NCBI GenBank assembly: GCA_024500155.1
Contig: CM044857.1
Span: 1,924,501-1,988,500, forward strand
Reading direction: 5' to 3'
Length of the DNA stretch: 64,000 bases
Source of the DNA: Chenopodium formosanum
Lineage: Eukaryota > Streptophyta > Magnoliopsida > Caryophyllales > Amaranthaceae
Numbering within the stretch: position 1 is the first letter of the stretch; every line of letters begins with the position of its first letter. Shown here piece by piece: positions 45,201-59,806 of this stretch. The position numbers were made by a program, and so were the translations under genes. The notes below the pieces were generated by a model. The model did not search any database. It saw nothing but the letters and a program-made list of their open reading frames with translations, and was not told the origin of the DNA.

Positions 45201-48200
45201 GCATGTTTTTATCCTGAACTTGTTCCCTCAAGAAAACGTGGAATACAGGAAATGAATGCAAGAACAGTTTGACACTACAGTGTCTTCTCACAAGTATTCT
45301 AGCATTGTCGGAAAAAGTCACTTAGCATTGTCAACTTGTTATGGGCCTAAGGTGGTAAGGGCATTCAACAGTCACTCCATTGGGAAATTTTTTTGAAATT
45401 TGGATACTTTGTATATTGGTTTTTCTGTTTGATTAGCTTGTTTTCTTTCTCTGAACTTCAATCCATAATATATTTTCTTATATAATAAGTGATCCCTTAG
45501 GTCCTGCTTTACGTCGAGCACAAGAAATATATCATCACTCTTCAACTTCACCCCAACACCATGAACTCCAAAAAGGAAAGGTACAACAAGAGTGACACTC
45601 AGACAAGACTACTATTACATCACCCTATGACCCTAACAAGAATTAAGCTCTAATCGCCAGTTTAATTTATGAGATACTTTTCAGTAGGGGTATTAAAAAA
45701 AAACCCGACCCGATTACCCAATGACCCGGGAAAACCCAATGAATAATTAGCCAATTTTTATCATTTTTTGGGTCGGGTACCCGACCCGCCAAAATAGCCT
45801 GATCGTAGGCCGGGTCATCGGCCACACTTTGGTTAACTCGGGTACCCGACTACCCGTATACTTTAACAGAAAATAAAAAAAAGCCTCAATTCCTCAGCCA
45901 CCTAGGGTTTTAATTTTCACAAAGCAAAACATAGCTAGCTGCCTAGCCCTTCCTCTCTTTGTCTCCTCTCTCTCTCCTGCTCATTCTCAGTTTCTCACTC
46001 TCAAACACTTATCCATCTTTTATTCTCCAATGTCTTTCTCCAACCTTGCTTATAAAGTTATAATACAATATTTAATCCTCTCATTCTTCGGTACTCTCGT
46101 GATTGATTATTTATTTGCTTCTTGGTTCTAATTTTGTTCGAATTATGGGGGAGGTGGGTGGTTCGAATTTGTGAGGGGATCTTCATTTTCTAGGTTATAA
46201 TCGAGGAAAGGTGGTGGTTGATTGTGGGCCTTAATTTCTGGGCGAGAATCGTGTGGTGCCTTTGATGGTGGATAATGATTTTGATGATGGTTGGTGTTGG
46301 TGTTGATGATGATGTAAATGACAGTGGGAGGAAGATAGCTACTAACGAAACTGAGTTTCATTTTTTTATTTTTCTTTTTTATTTTTGATTAAATCTTTAA
46401 TTAAGATCTATTTTTAGTTGTACACTTATACTTAACTTCTTCTAATTGTGTGTATTTTTAGATTGTTTATCATTTTTCATATTTTGGGCAAATTATTGTC
46501 ATATTGAATCCGGGTACCCTATTACCCAACCTGGTACCCGGTTTTCTCGGGTCGGGTCATGGGCCGAGTTTCAACTACCCGAAGATCTGGGTACCCATTG
46601 TTTCGGGTACCCGGATTTGAACACCCCAACTTTTCAGACACTAGGCTTCCAAAGACATTTTTTCCATAAAGGGACTAGATGCAAATTTCAAGAATCTGAC
46701 ACTTAAGAAGAAGAACAATAACGAATCCTGAAATCTAGACTACCTAAGACTTATTCAAGCCTAAAGTACAATTTAATTTGTTTGTAAAATGATAAGCACA
46801 ATTCTTAAATCTAGGCATAAAAAAGAATTAACACAATATCAACTACAAATAAGAATCTAAAGACAGTCACAACCACACCCCCTCTACATAGTGTACTCCA
46901 TTCTTCAAAATAATAAATTTTGATAAATCCAATTTTGGAGTAAAAGCAAAATCTTATAAGCACTTTTTTTTATCTTTTTGACAAGAAAAATTTCATTAGA
47001 ACTGCACAGAACAAAGTTAAAAACGAGAATAAGGTGTCCTCATGAAGTAACCTATAAAAATATTATAGCTATTATTAAAACAAGTCATTGCTTACATCAT
47101 TAATGGACATATGTCAACTTCTTGTGAAAAATCTATTTATAACATCATCCTTATTAAATTTTTTTCCCTCTGAAGTTCAAAGGCTAAATAAACAATTCTT
47201 TTATAAAAATGAATAAAATTATAACCACACATTTTTCGAACAAAGATTAAGGACTATTTTATACTTCTTCCATTCCGCAAATATTGCAACAATTACCATT
47301 TAGGAAGTTTCATAAATATTGCAACATTTCTCTATTTGCACATATTTTCTCTCTTTCTCTCTCCTCATCACATGGACCCCTATCTTTATTCCTCTCCATC
47401 TTTCTCCTCTTCTTAAAATCCATGTCCCCCCACCCATGTTGCAATATTAGGGGAACATAGGAAGTATAAAATAAATAAATGTATTTTAAATCATGCAAGG
47501 CGTGGGATTATCCTTTTACTTAACTACAAATCAGCCTAATATCTGGCCATCTTCCCAGTATAAAACTTTGGGAAAGCTCAAACTGCTTAAGCCCATAATG
47601 AAGCTAGCCCAGCAAGAATATTCTCTTAGACACCAAGTTCCCAAGATATAAACCACACATAGTCCTAAAACCCAAGTATACAACCTTGTCTCCTCGAGAT
47701 AATCTATTTTAACCTCAGGAAATCTTTTGGCTACACCCATTGGAATATTGATGGGTATAACAGAAGAAAACTGGACAAAAAAAGATTGAATAAAAACAAC
47801 AAAGCATCAAAAGACATATGTGCCCTCTTCCATCATCAAGAAGAGAAACACTTTCCAATGTAAACAACTCAAGTTTACCTTTATTGTTTTGGATCTACAA
47901 TTAATCCTGCGGATCCTTAGGATTGGTAGAATTGGTAAATTCTTATACTTCCAAATAAAGGCCTCCAAGATTACAAAGAATAATAATTTTAAATGAAAAA
48001 AAAAAAAAAAAAAAAATCTTGATTTAGTAATGCAAGTACAAATGTACAAACTAGCTTAATAGCATACCAGCTAAATTATCAAGTGTAAATTCATGCCTCG
48101 CAACAGTAATAAGGATCTTAAACTTCCAATTAGTTTCCATCATAGTAAAAATCATACCCCCCCCCCCTTTTTTTTTTTTTTAAGAATCACACTTTGATCA

Positions 48201-51200
48201 TAGTTTTAGATAATTTGATTGACATTATGATAGAATAAGATGTAAGTGGGGTAGTTGAGGTATTAAAAAATAATAAGAAAAAATATTGGAGTTAATAGTT
48301 TGTTAAAAATTAAGAGATGTGAGATGGAAATAAACAAAAAAGAATTTTTTTTTTTTCTTTTCAAAAACTACCTAAGAAAACCCAAATTTTGTAAGAAACT
48401 ACCTAATAAAAAAATGTTGTAAAAAATTACCTAATAAAAGGTAAGGTGTTGTAAAATACTACCTTTAGCTGGATTTCCACCATTGACCTAGTTTTCCGGC
48501 GTTTACCCACCTCAAAACACCCCCAAACCCCTGCGAGGATTGGTTTTCAAGGTGGTAAGCTATTTTCGAGGTGGTTGGGGAATTTTCCGAGTTGGTGGAG
48601 GTAGTTTCAAGCTACGAGATGGTTGTTTTTGGGGTAAGGGGTGGTGGTTTTGGGGTTTGAGGGTAGTTTTGGTGTAGTAGAGGCAGTTTCAAGCGAGTTG
48701 TGTTGGTTTTGGGGATGGAAGAGGTGGCTTCCAGGGGTGTTTTTAGGTGGGTCATTTTTTTAAAAGGTAGTTTTTTTTTTTTTACAATATTTGACCTTTT
48801 TATTAAGTAGTTTCTTACAATAATTTTTAACTATGTAGTTTCTCCCAAAATCTTGGTTTTATTAGGTAATTTCTAACAAAAAAATCCTTATAAAAAAGTA
48901 GTAGTGGTTTTAAGTGGGGATCATGAGAAAAGAGAGAGATAACATTAAAGTGTAATAGCTGCCAAAAATGGAAGTGTTACACTTAAAAAAGAATAGTTGC
49001 ATTTCGAAAGCGTAACACGTACGAAAAAAGAAGGGAGTATTACTTGTTCAGCAAGAACATGTTGGAAGGATAGAATGATATATAAATCAATATAACACGC
49101 ACCAAATTTGTTGCCCTTTCTTTCCCAAAGAAAAAGTGAATATTCTTACACGTGTACTTATATGAAAATTTCCAAATAGAGTAAAAATCCACCTTAACAT
49201 ATGCAAGGACAACAAAACAAAATTCTAGAGCACAATCTTACCCTCATAAATGAATTTTCAAGATTTAGTGTGGTACAATTATTTCCTTAAAAGACCTACT
49301 AATCCACATAGCTAAACAACAACAACAACAACAACAAAGCATTAGTCCCAAAATGATTTGGGGTCGGCTAACATGAATTGTCATAAAGATCGTCCGATAT
49401 AGAAAAAGGAATTTAATAAGATAATCAGTTGAAAGTGTTTGAAAAAAAAGGTGTGTAAAGTGAGAAAAAGAAAGAGCACCCAAGTAAAAATTAAATTATT
49501 TTGACAGAGAACAAAAAAAAATGTAAAGAAAGTTTTAAAAAAAGTGATAAAAATGTGTGAGTAAAAGACATAAAGATTTGAGAAAATTTTAACAAAGGAA
49601 ATGAATAAAGTTCATAAAACACGACTTGGGTAAAATAATTAAATTAGATACTAAGATAAAACAAACAAAAGTATGTACTTCGTATATAATTATGACACAT
49701 TGTTGAAGTTAATGTTCTTCCTCCACACCGCCCTATCAAACACCATATTTCCTCAATCTCCAAAGCACTCATACCACTCTCAATCCCTCTTCCCTATTAG
49801 TTCTTCCCCTACCCCTTGTGATCCAAAGACTTTGCAACTCTTCAAGCCTCCTTACGAGAGCCTCACTTTGTCTACTTCTTACATGGCGAAACCACCTTAA
49901 GCGATTCTCCCTTGTCTTGTACTCAATCGATGTAACCCGTACATTCTTCCTAAATATCTCATTCCTCAAACGATCCTTTCTTTTATGGCCATACGTCCAT
50001 CACAACATACGCATCTCCGCCACATTCATCTTATGCAACATATTGTACCATATAACAGAGCTATAATAAAGAAAAATCTACTTACCATCCTATCACATGC
50101 TCCAAGAAAAGCATTGTACGGAAAAGCATTAGGACTTGCTGCAATCTGATAGAGTAAGTCTTCAGCCAAATCCAAGTGCAAAGCTCTGCTACAGAGTATC
50201 GAAAGGGTCGAAAGAGTGGAATCATATGGCTTCAAACTTTTACTTCGCATCACTTTCATCTGCAAATGTTGTCACACAGGCAACAGAATTAGTGCTCTTG
50301 ATTAAATTTAATATCAAGAGCAAGCAGCAAACCAGATAAGTATGAGATTTACAACTTACTAGTTCCAAAGTATCGCTGATGCCTCTCCTTGGAATAATCG
50401 CTTTGGCCAAACCATCGTAAGTATGGGATGATGGTTCCAGCCCAAGATTTTGCATCTAAAGATATTTGGACACTAAATTCAGTATTCTGTATTGAACAAT
50501 ATATGATGACTTGAGACAACAAAAGAAATGGAATTCAGAAGAGAAATGCAATATATAAAGCAAGTCCAAAACAGCAAAAACAAATGATGACTTGTAAGTA
50601 TGACAATAGAGCAGTAAACACGGGAAACATTGCAACATCATACTACGTATTACACTCTATCACAAACAATTTGTTCAAACTTCAAAGGAAACACTATTGA
50701 CACCAAAAGCATTAGCAGATCAAGGAACACCATGAACACTTGAAAATGTATAACCGACTTAGGCTGAAATCGTAGGCCAGAAGATTGGATAAGTGATTCT
50801 CTTAAATAGGCAAGTAATGATAATTCATTGGTCGATAGAAGCATGGAAATGTGATAATTACCTCGCAGAGGATAGAAATCATACAATTTCATGGGGTACT
50901 TCATATCAGCAAATACACTTTTCTTGGAACATAGCAGTCACATTCATGGCAATAGATATGTAAGCATATGGGCTGATCTGTAATGTTTTTCTAGGCTTAC
51001 TGAACCAATATCTTCAAGTCATAAAAAATTATTAGGTATCAGCAAATCAGTGATACAGACTCGTGACAAGCCAGACATCACCAGCATGACCAAGTCATGC
51101 CATGTCAACAACTTATAATATCACAACACCGCAATAAAATAGCTCAAGTGGCAGGAAATCGCAAAGGACACAAACACAGCCACAGCCACAATTTAAAACC

Positions 51201-54200
51201 CAAGAAAGCCTCTGCTTAAGGAAATAGAAAGAATAAAATCATTAGGTTTTTGAAATAGGGCATATTAGTTATCAATACTTCCTTGTACACATATAAAAAG
51301 GAGTAGGCAACAACACGCGAAGATCTGTCCTTTTTGATCAATTATTGCTTCAAATTTCAGATGTAATCATTTCTTTACATACACATTCCGCCAAATGGGA
51401 ACACTTTTGTCTATAGTTGTACACTAGTATACACCAGCTTTTTTGCAAATGCATGCAAAAAGCTGCTTAAATTAGGGTTATTATATGGTATAGCATGAAC
51501 TGCTCTAAAGAATTAAATATTCCTACTCTTCAATCTGCTACACCTATAGGTACTGCACCACGGGTTTATACTAGAGGAGTACTAGATACCTAAGTCGTGT
51601 TCAAAGCTAGTGAACTACAAAGTACAAACTCAGTATGGGGAACACCAGTAGAAGTAGACCCTGCCTAAAAGGTGGTGAGGGTATCTGAGTCAGCATAGCC
51701 AATAGCCCAGAAGCACGAGCAAATACAGCATTGTGTGTGTGTGTGGGGGGTGGGGGGGGGGGGGTGAGGAAAATGACATGACCCATTCTTTCCATCCATG
51801 CTCGGCAAATTGCAAAAGAAACCAACTTTCACACTTCAGCAGTCCAAGCCATCTTCATCCTCCTTTCTAAATCCCCAAGCCACAAACAAATCTTGCACTT
51901 ACCAGGTTTAACTAACTCGCCCCAAACAAAGCTAGTGTTAAAGAGAAAGAGATGGCAGACAAAAACCATCTCATCTTCACACACGCACAAACTAAACTAA
52001 ATTGTAAGGTTAAACTTACTCCTTTAAAGAACATCCCCCTACAAAAACTAAACCACTCCAGACATGTGCTTTTGGAGAGAAGCATTAGACAGGGAATTAA
52101 CAAAAATTAGAGTTCATGTATAGTTCTACAGAAGAAATCAAAATATTCATTGTGTTTTATAGAAGAATCCATCGATGCACTACATTTACAGCTATTATGT
52201 AAATGTCTTAAAAGCCATTAATCCTTAGAAGCAGAAGACTTGTTATCAATCCTTAGTCCTTACTAATTCTTCTTCCCAAGAAATGATTTCTCTGAGGCTG
52301 TTTGGCTCAGACCTAAAGGTCTAATAGCAGAGATCGAGTAGCTAAATTCTAACTTTGTATTTCAGAGAAAGAGTAAAGTATTAGGAATATCTGGGTTGGG
52401 AGCAGAAAAATTCTGTAATTTGAATAAGTAAATACCTTCATTTTTCAGTTCTAGCACTAACTGTAACTCATATTTCTAGGAAAGTTTGAAAAAAGTGAGT
52501 GCAAAGGTGGATGAAGTAAGAGCCATGGAATAAAATAAATATAAAAACTGAGTAAGAAGGTGAATAAATGGCTAAATACAAGTTTCTCAACATGAGAAAC
52601 ATACCATGTTTCTCACAGGGGTATTTTCGTATTTTTGCTAAAACAACCAAGGGTATATGTGTCATTTCAGCAAAACAAAAAACCCCATACTCACTACTCT
52701 CTCTCCTCCAACAATGGAGTTCATTCAACAATAGAGTTTGGAGATCGAAGAATTCTTTAACAATGGATGCAAAGCTCACAAACAATAACAAAAACCTACC
52801 ATTTAGGGTTAACCATGCCCTTAATTTATATAATTTTTTCTTAGGGTTTTCGTAAATTCGACGGCATAGCCGCCAGAGATGGCGGGGTCAGGGTTTGTTG
52901 TGGTGTCGGTGGTTTTGGGCATGATGTTGGTGGTGATGGACATGGTGTTTGTTATAGTGTTGCAATTCGTCTGCCATTGATGATGGGAAAGCAAGGTTGA
53001 AGAAGATAAGGAAGGTTGAAGGAGGGAGAGGATGAGTCAGCCACAAAAAAGAATAAAATATTTATAGAGTTGCTATTATTTACCATTTTGCCCATATTGA
53101 GAAACATTGATGTTTCTCATGTTGAGAAACTAGGGCAAGCCCGTCAAGTAAGAGCCATGGATTCCAAAAAAAAAAAAAAAAAAGTGCAAATGTTGTGAGG
53201 TGAAAAATGGGTAATAATATATCTATAATGGAAAGTGAGTATAACCAAAAAAGATGGAGTACGATTAAGGGCCTGTTCTCATTGACTGAAATGAGCTGAG
53301 CGGAGCTGAATTGAACTGAACTTATTAGAGCTGAACTGAACTTATTAGAGGTGAAGTGAATATTTTATAAGAGAAGAAAATTAGGAGCTGAGCGGAACTG
53401 AACTTAACTTATTAGAGCTAAACTGAACTGAACTGAAAATAATCGTATGAGAACAGGCCCTAATACCCATTGCTTGTGCAGTACATATCCCCTCCCCAGT
53501 TTTTTTCTGCAATCTACACGTCACTAAGCAAGAAATTTTCCATGTGTCGGCAAACAGAAAGGTCTACAGCAAAAGAATGCCGGACAGCAGAATTCCCAGA
53601 AAATTTAATCACAACTTGATCCACTGAAGATCTGAATGTGGAGCAGATTTTTTCCCATAATATCTACTAAAATAATCGCGAAGTTTAGGTATCAAGGCAA
53701 CATATTCTCTACAAAAATATTTCTAACTCTAAAGATACTTACACAAGAAAGAAAGTTAGAAGAAGCATGACTACGGTATGACACTTCCCTAACCATCATC
53801 ATAAGTATGTTCAGATTGACCAAAAAAGTACAAGAATGTGAAATGGTACAAAATTATTACCTGCACAATCAATTGCTGAGCTAACTCAGGCTTTTGACAA
53901 TGACCACATGCATGTATAACATCATTGAAAGACCACCTCAGGATCTTCTTTATGGGTTCCTTTCTCAGATCCTCAAGCATTTTTATCACAGTTGAGCTGT
54001 CTATGTTATCTTCGACATGTAAAGGACTACACCGCAAAGCCTCAATTGAGTCCATAATCATTCCTTCACCATTAGAAGAGGCAGAATTGGCAAGTTGGTC
54101 CTTGTGCAGGTTGGAGCACACCACACTGCCAGAAGGGATAGGAATATCCAGCTGTGGGCAATAAATCTTTCCCTCCACAGATATACGCAAAAAGATGTAT

Positions 54201-57200
54201 TCTTTAGACACCAAAACAACCATATGTTGCAATGTTCTATATGCAGATTCTACATCCTTCAGACGTGCAAAAGACCATATAAACTTCCTCAAAGACAAAA
54301 TGTTCACTTTATAATGTTTGCAGTGCTCTTTCCAAATTTCATGCACAACAGACAAATTTTTCTGCCAAACTGCAAGCTAAAAGCAGTCAGTTAGAACAAA
54401 CAACCATTCTATAGACTGCAAAAAAGCAATAAAGTCATCCTAAAACCTCAGAGATAGCACTTAATAGAACTAGCAAATTGCCCAGAGAACTAGAGCATAA
54501 ACTGAACAAACCAAAGGCTGGCACATAATATATTAAACAATATCATAGAATGACTAATATGAACAATATTAGAAATGATATTATTATATGACCCATATAA
54601 TTTAGGCAAAGGCATCATGTTGTCTCCCCAGCTTCACAATTACTGCATTCAAAGAATAAAGAGGATGCATGTTGGCTCATAAATTATAATCTATAGGTCA
54701 ACAACTTCTTTCCTCCCACCCTACAGGAGACTAAATATGGATTGAAGCTTCTCAAAGGTGCCACTTACTCATCCACACTTACCAGTAGGAACATTATCAC
54801 TTAGCTGGGTGTGGTCAGTGATCATCGAATAATATATGCCTCTAAAAGACAAATTATTTGGTTCATAATTCCCATGAGCTATCATCTCAACCAATCTAGT
54901 CCTCGTCTATCCTATAAAGTAACAACTTATAAGGCACGTCGTATTGTTGCATTCCTGCTATATTCTTAAGCATAAAATGCCCCATGAGACTCAAACCCAG
55001 CTTCCAACAGAGGTGAATAGACAGTACTTACAAACATAAGGAGGCACAATCCTACCACAATATGTTGGATTCAGTAAGAGAGGGTACAGACCCCGAAGTA
55101 AGCTAGCAAGCATCATCAACATCACATTATGGTTAGTCTTGTCCACCACAAGATTTTCTTCACTAAAAAACAGTTACAATGGGTTACAATACTATTATAA
55201 ATATACTTTTAAAAAGAGAAATAAAATGTTTTAATTACTTAAAATTCTACTTTAATAAATCTGTATAATTCCACTTTGAAAACATGTAAATTTCACATAC
55301 ACCCACAGTCCCCAAAACTTGGTATATGTATTTTTCATTTTTCTTTCTCCTTTGAACAGCACATTCTGGCCGATACCTCCTGACTCAATAACAGAGCTTA
55401 AATAGGCCCTAATCCAAGAAATTTTCTCTTCCACTCAAAACACCTACAACACTAGAAGCGCATAGCATGCACCTCATTATATTTTAGACCTAACTTGAAA
55501 ATGTTCTTTTAATAAAGGGGGCTGTCTAAGAATCATATGAGAATTTTGAAAAATCTTTATTGATATAATTGATTGCACTTAATTTGTTACGCATTTAATT
55601 ATTTGTATGACATGACAGAACTAAGTCTCCCACAAAGATTAACATTGGATTTACTAAGATAAATGCATCGGTTCACCTCAGCAAATCAATCATCAACCCC
55701 TAAGCTGCTATACAGAAATATATATACAAAATATCTCAGGGATCCAATGAAGACATTATATGTATTGGAAAAGGGGAAGGAAAGAAAAATTAGACAAAAA
55801 TCTAGTTTAAGGTCATTAATTTCGTCTACAGTTTACTGCAGTGTTGATTCCAAAATTCCAATGAAAGCTTGGTTTCACAGACATTGGTAATTAGTTAATG
55901 AGTCAGGTTACGAATTGTAATTTTTGTAACATTACTTCATGTTTTGGCTTCAATTTTATGTTCCATATAAGGTGCTAATAGGCTACTCTTTAATCTTTAC
56001 ATCATCTAATGAGTTGAAGTGAAAAGAACTTGCTCCTATTCTTTGTTCTGCTAATTTCTACAGTTAGCAAATAGGTAGTGTCATATATAACACCCATATT
56101 ACTGATAACTTGTAGAACCCCACATACAATCCCAAACCGTATAAATAAACACTTGAAACTAAACTGATCCTCGGCTACTCATATTTAGCTGTTTGATTAG
56201 ATTTGTTGACTTCATACCGAATGACTTTATTAAATCACTATCTAATGCACCATCAAGTTGGTTTAGGATTTCCGACCTTTTAGTGTATTTATATTTCATT
56301 GGATTAGTACAAGTATAGCAGAGTCTTGCCTTTTTTGGTGTTGAGTGTTGAAATATCTAGAAGCTTAATCAAAAAGGTTGGCGTCGGTATACAAACACTT
56401 TTCTTGAAAAGGTTGAAATGATTGTGTTGACTTCAATTAGCTCTACAGCTTAAATGGGTGACACAACTCTCAATACTAACATGTTTATTTAGTCTGGTTC
56501 TTGTCATGTTACCATATGCGATTGGCTTTTGCCAATTCTAAATAATTTTCCATTTTCCTCTGCTCATCTTTTTTTTCTAGCACACTTCATTATCTCCTTC
56601 AAATATCCTATAATAGCACTGCAATTTAACCGACAAAAGATAAAATAAATAAATAAACTACTAAATAAAATCAGTATATTTTGGATAGAAAAAACTTCTA
56701 AATTTTAACAATTAATCTTGTGAAAATGATTATTTATTTTATTGCACATTTAAATTATATACCTTGAGAAGTGCTGAATATGTAACTTCATTCTTCCCCA
56801 AGCATTGGCTCTCCATCAAATCCAAGCACTGATTAAAAAGCACCACATCTTTCATTTTTGTACATGCTGACAAAAAAGTATTGCACAGAGGGAGAATAAA
56901 ACTTATACGATCATTTTCTCCAATAAATTTCACCAGATGAAATGCCTGGAAAAAATATATAGATAAAAAGAATAAGATTTAACTAAACATCAGCAATACA
57001 AATTTTTAACATCAGCTATTAATAATTAATGTGTATTGCACAGTACACAAACACGCAGCTGGAAAAGGTACATTGTTACCAACAGCCTGAAGCTGTGCAC
57101 TGCCACATGCTATTATTCAAGCAATTCATGAGCTAAGATAAACGAGCAAGTTTGGAATGTTAGTTTGCAATACATCTCTAAAGCACCTCCTTCGTCCAAG

Positions 57201-59722
57201 CCAAGAGAGATGCATCCCTTCGTCCAAGCTAAGGTGTTTTGCCTAGTTCAGGCATGGGTGGTTGGCTAGAAGAACAACCAGTGAAGAACAACGAAGAAAT
57301 CTAGTCCACGAAGAAGGGAACTAAAGAAGCGAAGTCCATCAAGGTCAAAATACTATTATAGCAATGATAAGGGAAACTATATTTTCCCATCGTCAGAGTA
57401 CATGGCTAGATGTGGGAATAAGGTTCGTTGAAAATATCGAAACTTCCTCATTCCCTTGGACTACAAGCGCTATTAAGTGTATCGAGTCAGGTAAGGACAA
57501 TAAGACCTTATTGACTCAAAAGTTTGATGTATCATGTTAGGATCTTTGCAGTTCCAACAGATGTAGGAGAAGCCCTAAGGATTTGGGAGTTACGCCCAAC
57601 ACTTACAGATTGCTAACAGAACGATGTAAGCAAAGAGAAGACAAGGGGCCCCATGATCATCTTTACTACCCTCACGAGACTAAGTTGCACAATGAAGAAA
57701 TGCTATGGTCTTATGGTATGTTCGGGTGATAAGATACAAGGATACTCAGAGTTACAAGATACCCTGGCAGCCCCACAAGGTTGTCTCAACCTCAGCAAAA
57801 TTGGTTTCAGGGTCGGTCGGTCAGTCCTCATGAAAAGCTTCTAACGTTCAGTTGCAAATGAGAGTTCAAGCCCCTTATACACCTTGTTTTCTCATGGAAA
57901 GTTGAGACAATTCTTATATCCATACTGCTTCCGATGCAATTCCTCCTTTCTAGATTATGCTAGTATTAGATGTCTAATAGAGTTTTATAGGGTGCAGATA
58001 AAAATAAATAAAAAATAAATAAATAAAAAATAAAAATAAAAAAAAAAAATTGGTTTAGTCCTGATTTAAGGATGAATAAGTTTTGACACTTTAAAGAATT
58101 GCTAAAACTTTATTTTGAACAAAAAATATAGATAATGCTAATAAAATGCATGTAAAAAATTAACTGCATACAGGCTGACAAATACTCCATACCTCTTCCA
58201 AGTAACCGCCTTTACATAGAGCACGAACAATAAGCATATAGTGTTTCCAGTTCAAAGCAATATCATGTCCTTCAAGGACTCTCCAAATTTCCATAACAAA
58301 CTGCAGCAGGTAATAGATTGCATTAATAAAGAGTAATACATTATGAGAACTTATCTTAAATTTTAAACATGTGAGTAAAACTTAGAACATATGAGTGAAG
58401 GCTTACAGCATATGATTAAAGATTTTAAACACGTGATTCAAAATTTAGAACATATAAATAAAAATTTAGACTATCCGCATAAATAATAATTTAGAACACC
58501 ATTTAAATTAAAACATGTGAGTAAAAATTTAGAAAATCTGATTTTAAAATTACAACACATGAGTAAAATTGCCTGGTGCACCTCTTAGAAAAAGGGGCGT
58601 AATAAAAGAACCAAGTGCTTCGGGTGTGCCTCAAAGAAAGCGCCTCACCTAGAACAAAAAATGTGCTCTATCTTAATTTCCTAGCACTTAGACACGACTT
58701 AGACGCGCTTTATTATACAGTGTTGAGGACAATGCATTCACAACATAAAATTGTCTCAAGAATAGCTACACTCACCAATGGATCCGGTAATCTTGCACAG
58801 TATTCAAGAATGTAAACAATATCTTCAGCATTAATTGCATGGATTGCAGCACCAGCATCCGAAAGCATATAGGAAGCTTGGCTTCTGTGACCTGATTGAA
58901 GAGCATTGACTACTCGAAGACCCAAGGAATTGGTGATTGTGTCTCCCATGCAGCCAAAAGTAAAGAGATCTGCGAACAAAAGCACAATTGAAAGTTTGAA
59001 CCACAATAATGACAAGAGAAAAAGAAACGAAAGCATGATAGCAACTAACTTCTAAGCAATCTAAAGTTCTGAACAATCTAACATGAATAGCTTAAATTCA
59101 ATCTGCAACAAATCATAAGCACATACATATGAACAATTAAACTAAATTTTAGTTGCATTATGGTATACAATTTTCCTTCAAAGGACTCTATTAGTAGCAA
59201 AAGTAGTTCACTATTGAAATGATACAGCACAAGCCAAGCTTCTAACTGTATGCCAAATAGGATTATTATAATACTATCCTGAAAAGTAAAGTGATAAAAA
59301 GTAATAACATGAATAATTTCCTCATGAATCTGTAGCCTGCAATGAGCATGCAGTCAACAATTGTTTACTACAGTTCTATTTTCTAGAAATTCGTTGTTAA
59401 ACTTACTCTCAGAGGGGTAATGATTATCCATCAAACTCGCAGAAGCTATAACAATGAACACACCAAAAACAATTGCAACACTGTGCTCGGAGACCAGAAA
59501 ATAGAGTCGACAAGTGTACAACTAGTAATAGATACCAGATAACTGAAAATGTAAAAACATGCGAGGTGTAAAACTGTAGTGAGAGAGGAAAGCTCTGGAC
59601 AGTTCCAACGTTTACAGTTACATTTATTTATGAGAATGACCATAATAAAAAAAATTTGACGATATCTTGAGTAGACAAGACCCCTCACAAACCCTTCATG
59701 TTCTTGTTTAAATACAATGCGG

Positions 59723-59806
<84 letters not shown>

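Noticed and set aside
46143..46361. 72-codon minus-strand frame rich in His/Pro/Asn
   Set aside because: Lies in the hAT MITE and is low complexity; not a gene.
49265..49483. Cys-rich minus-strand frame (CCCCCCCCL)
   Set aside because: Produced by the (TTG)n tail of the SINE-like end read in another frame.
51731..51766. GT/G-rich run as possible G-quadruplex or satellite
   Set aside because: Simple (GT)n followed by poly-G in a PPR intron; no regular G-tract spacing to support a claim.
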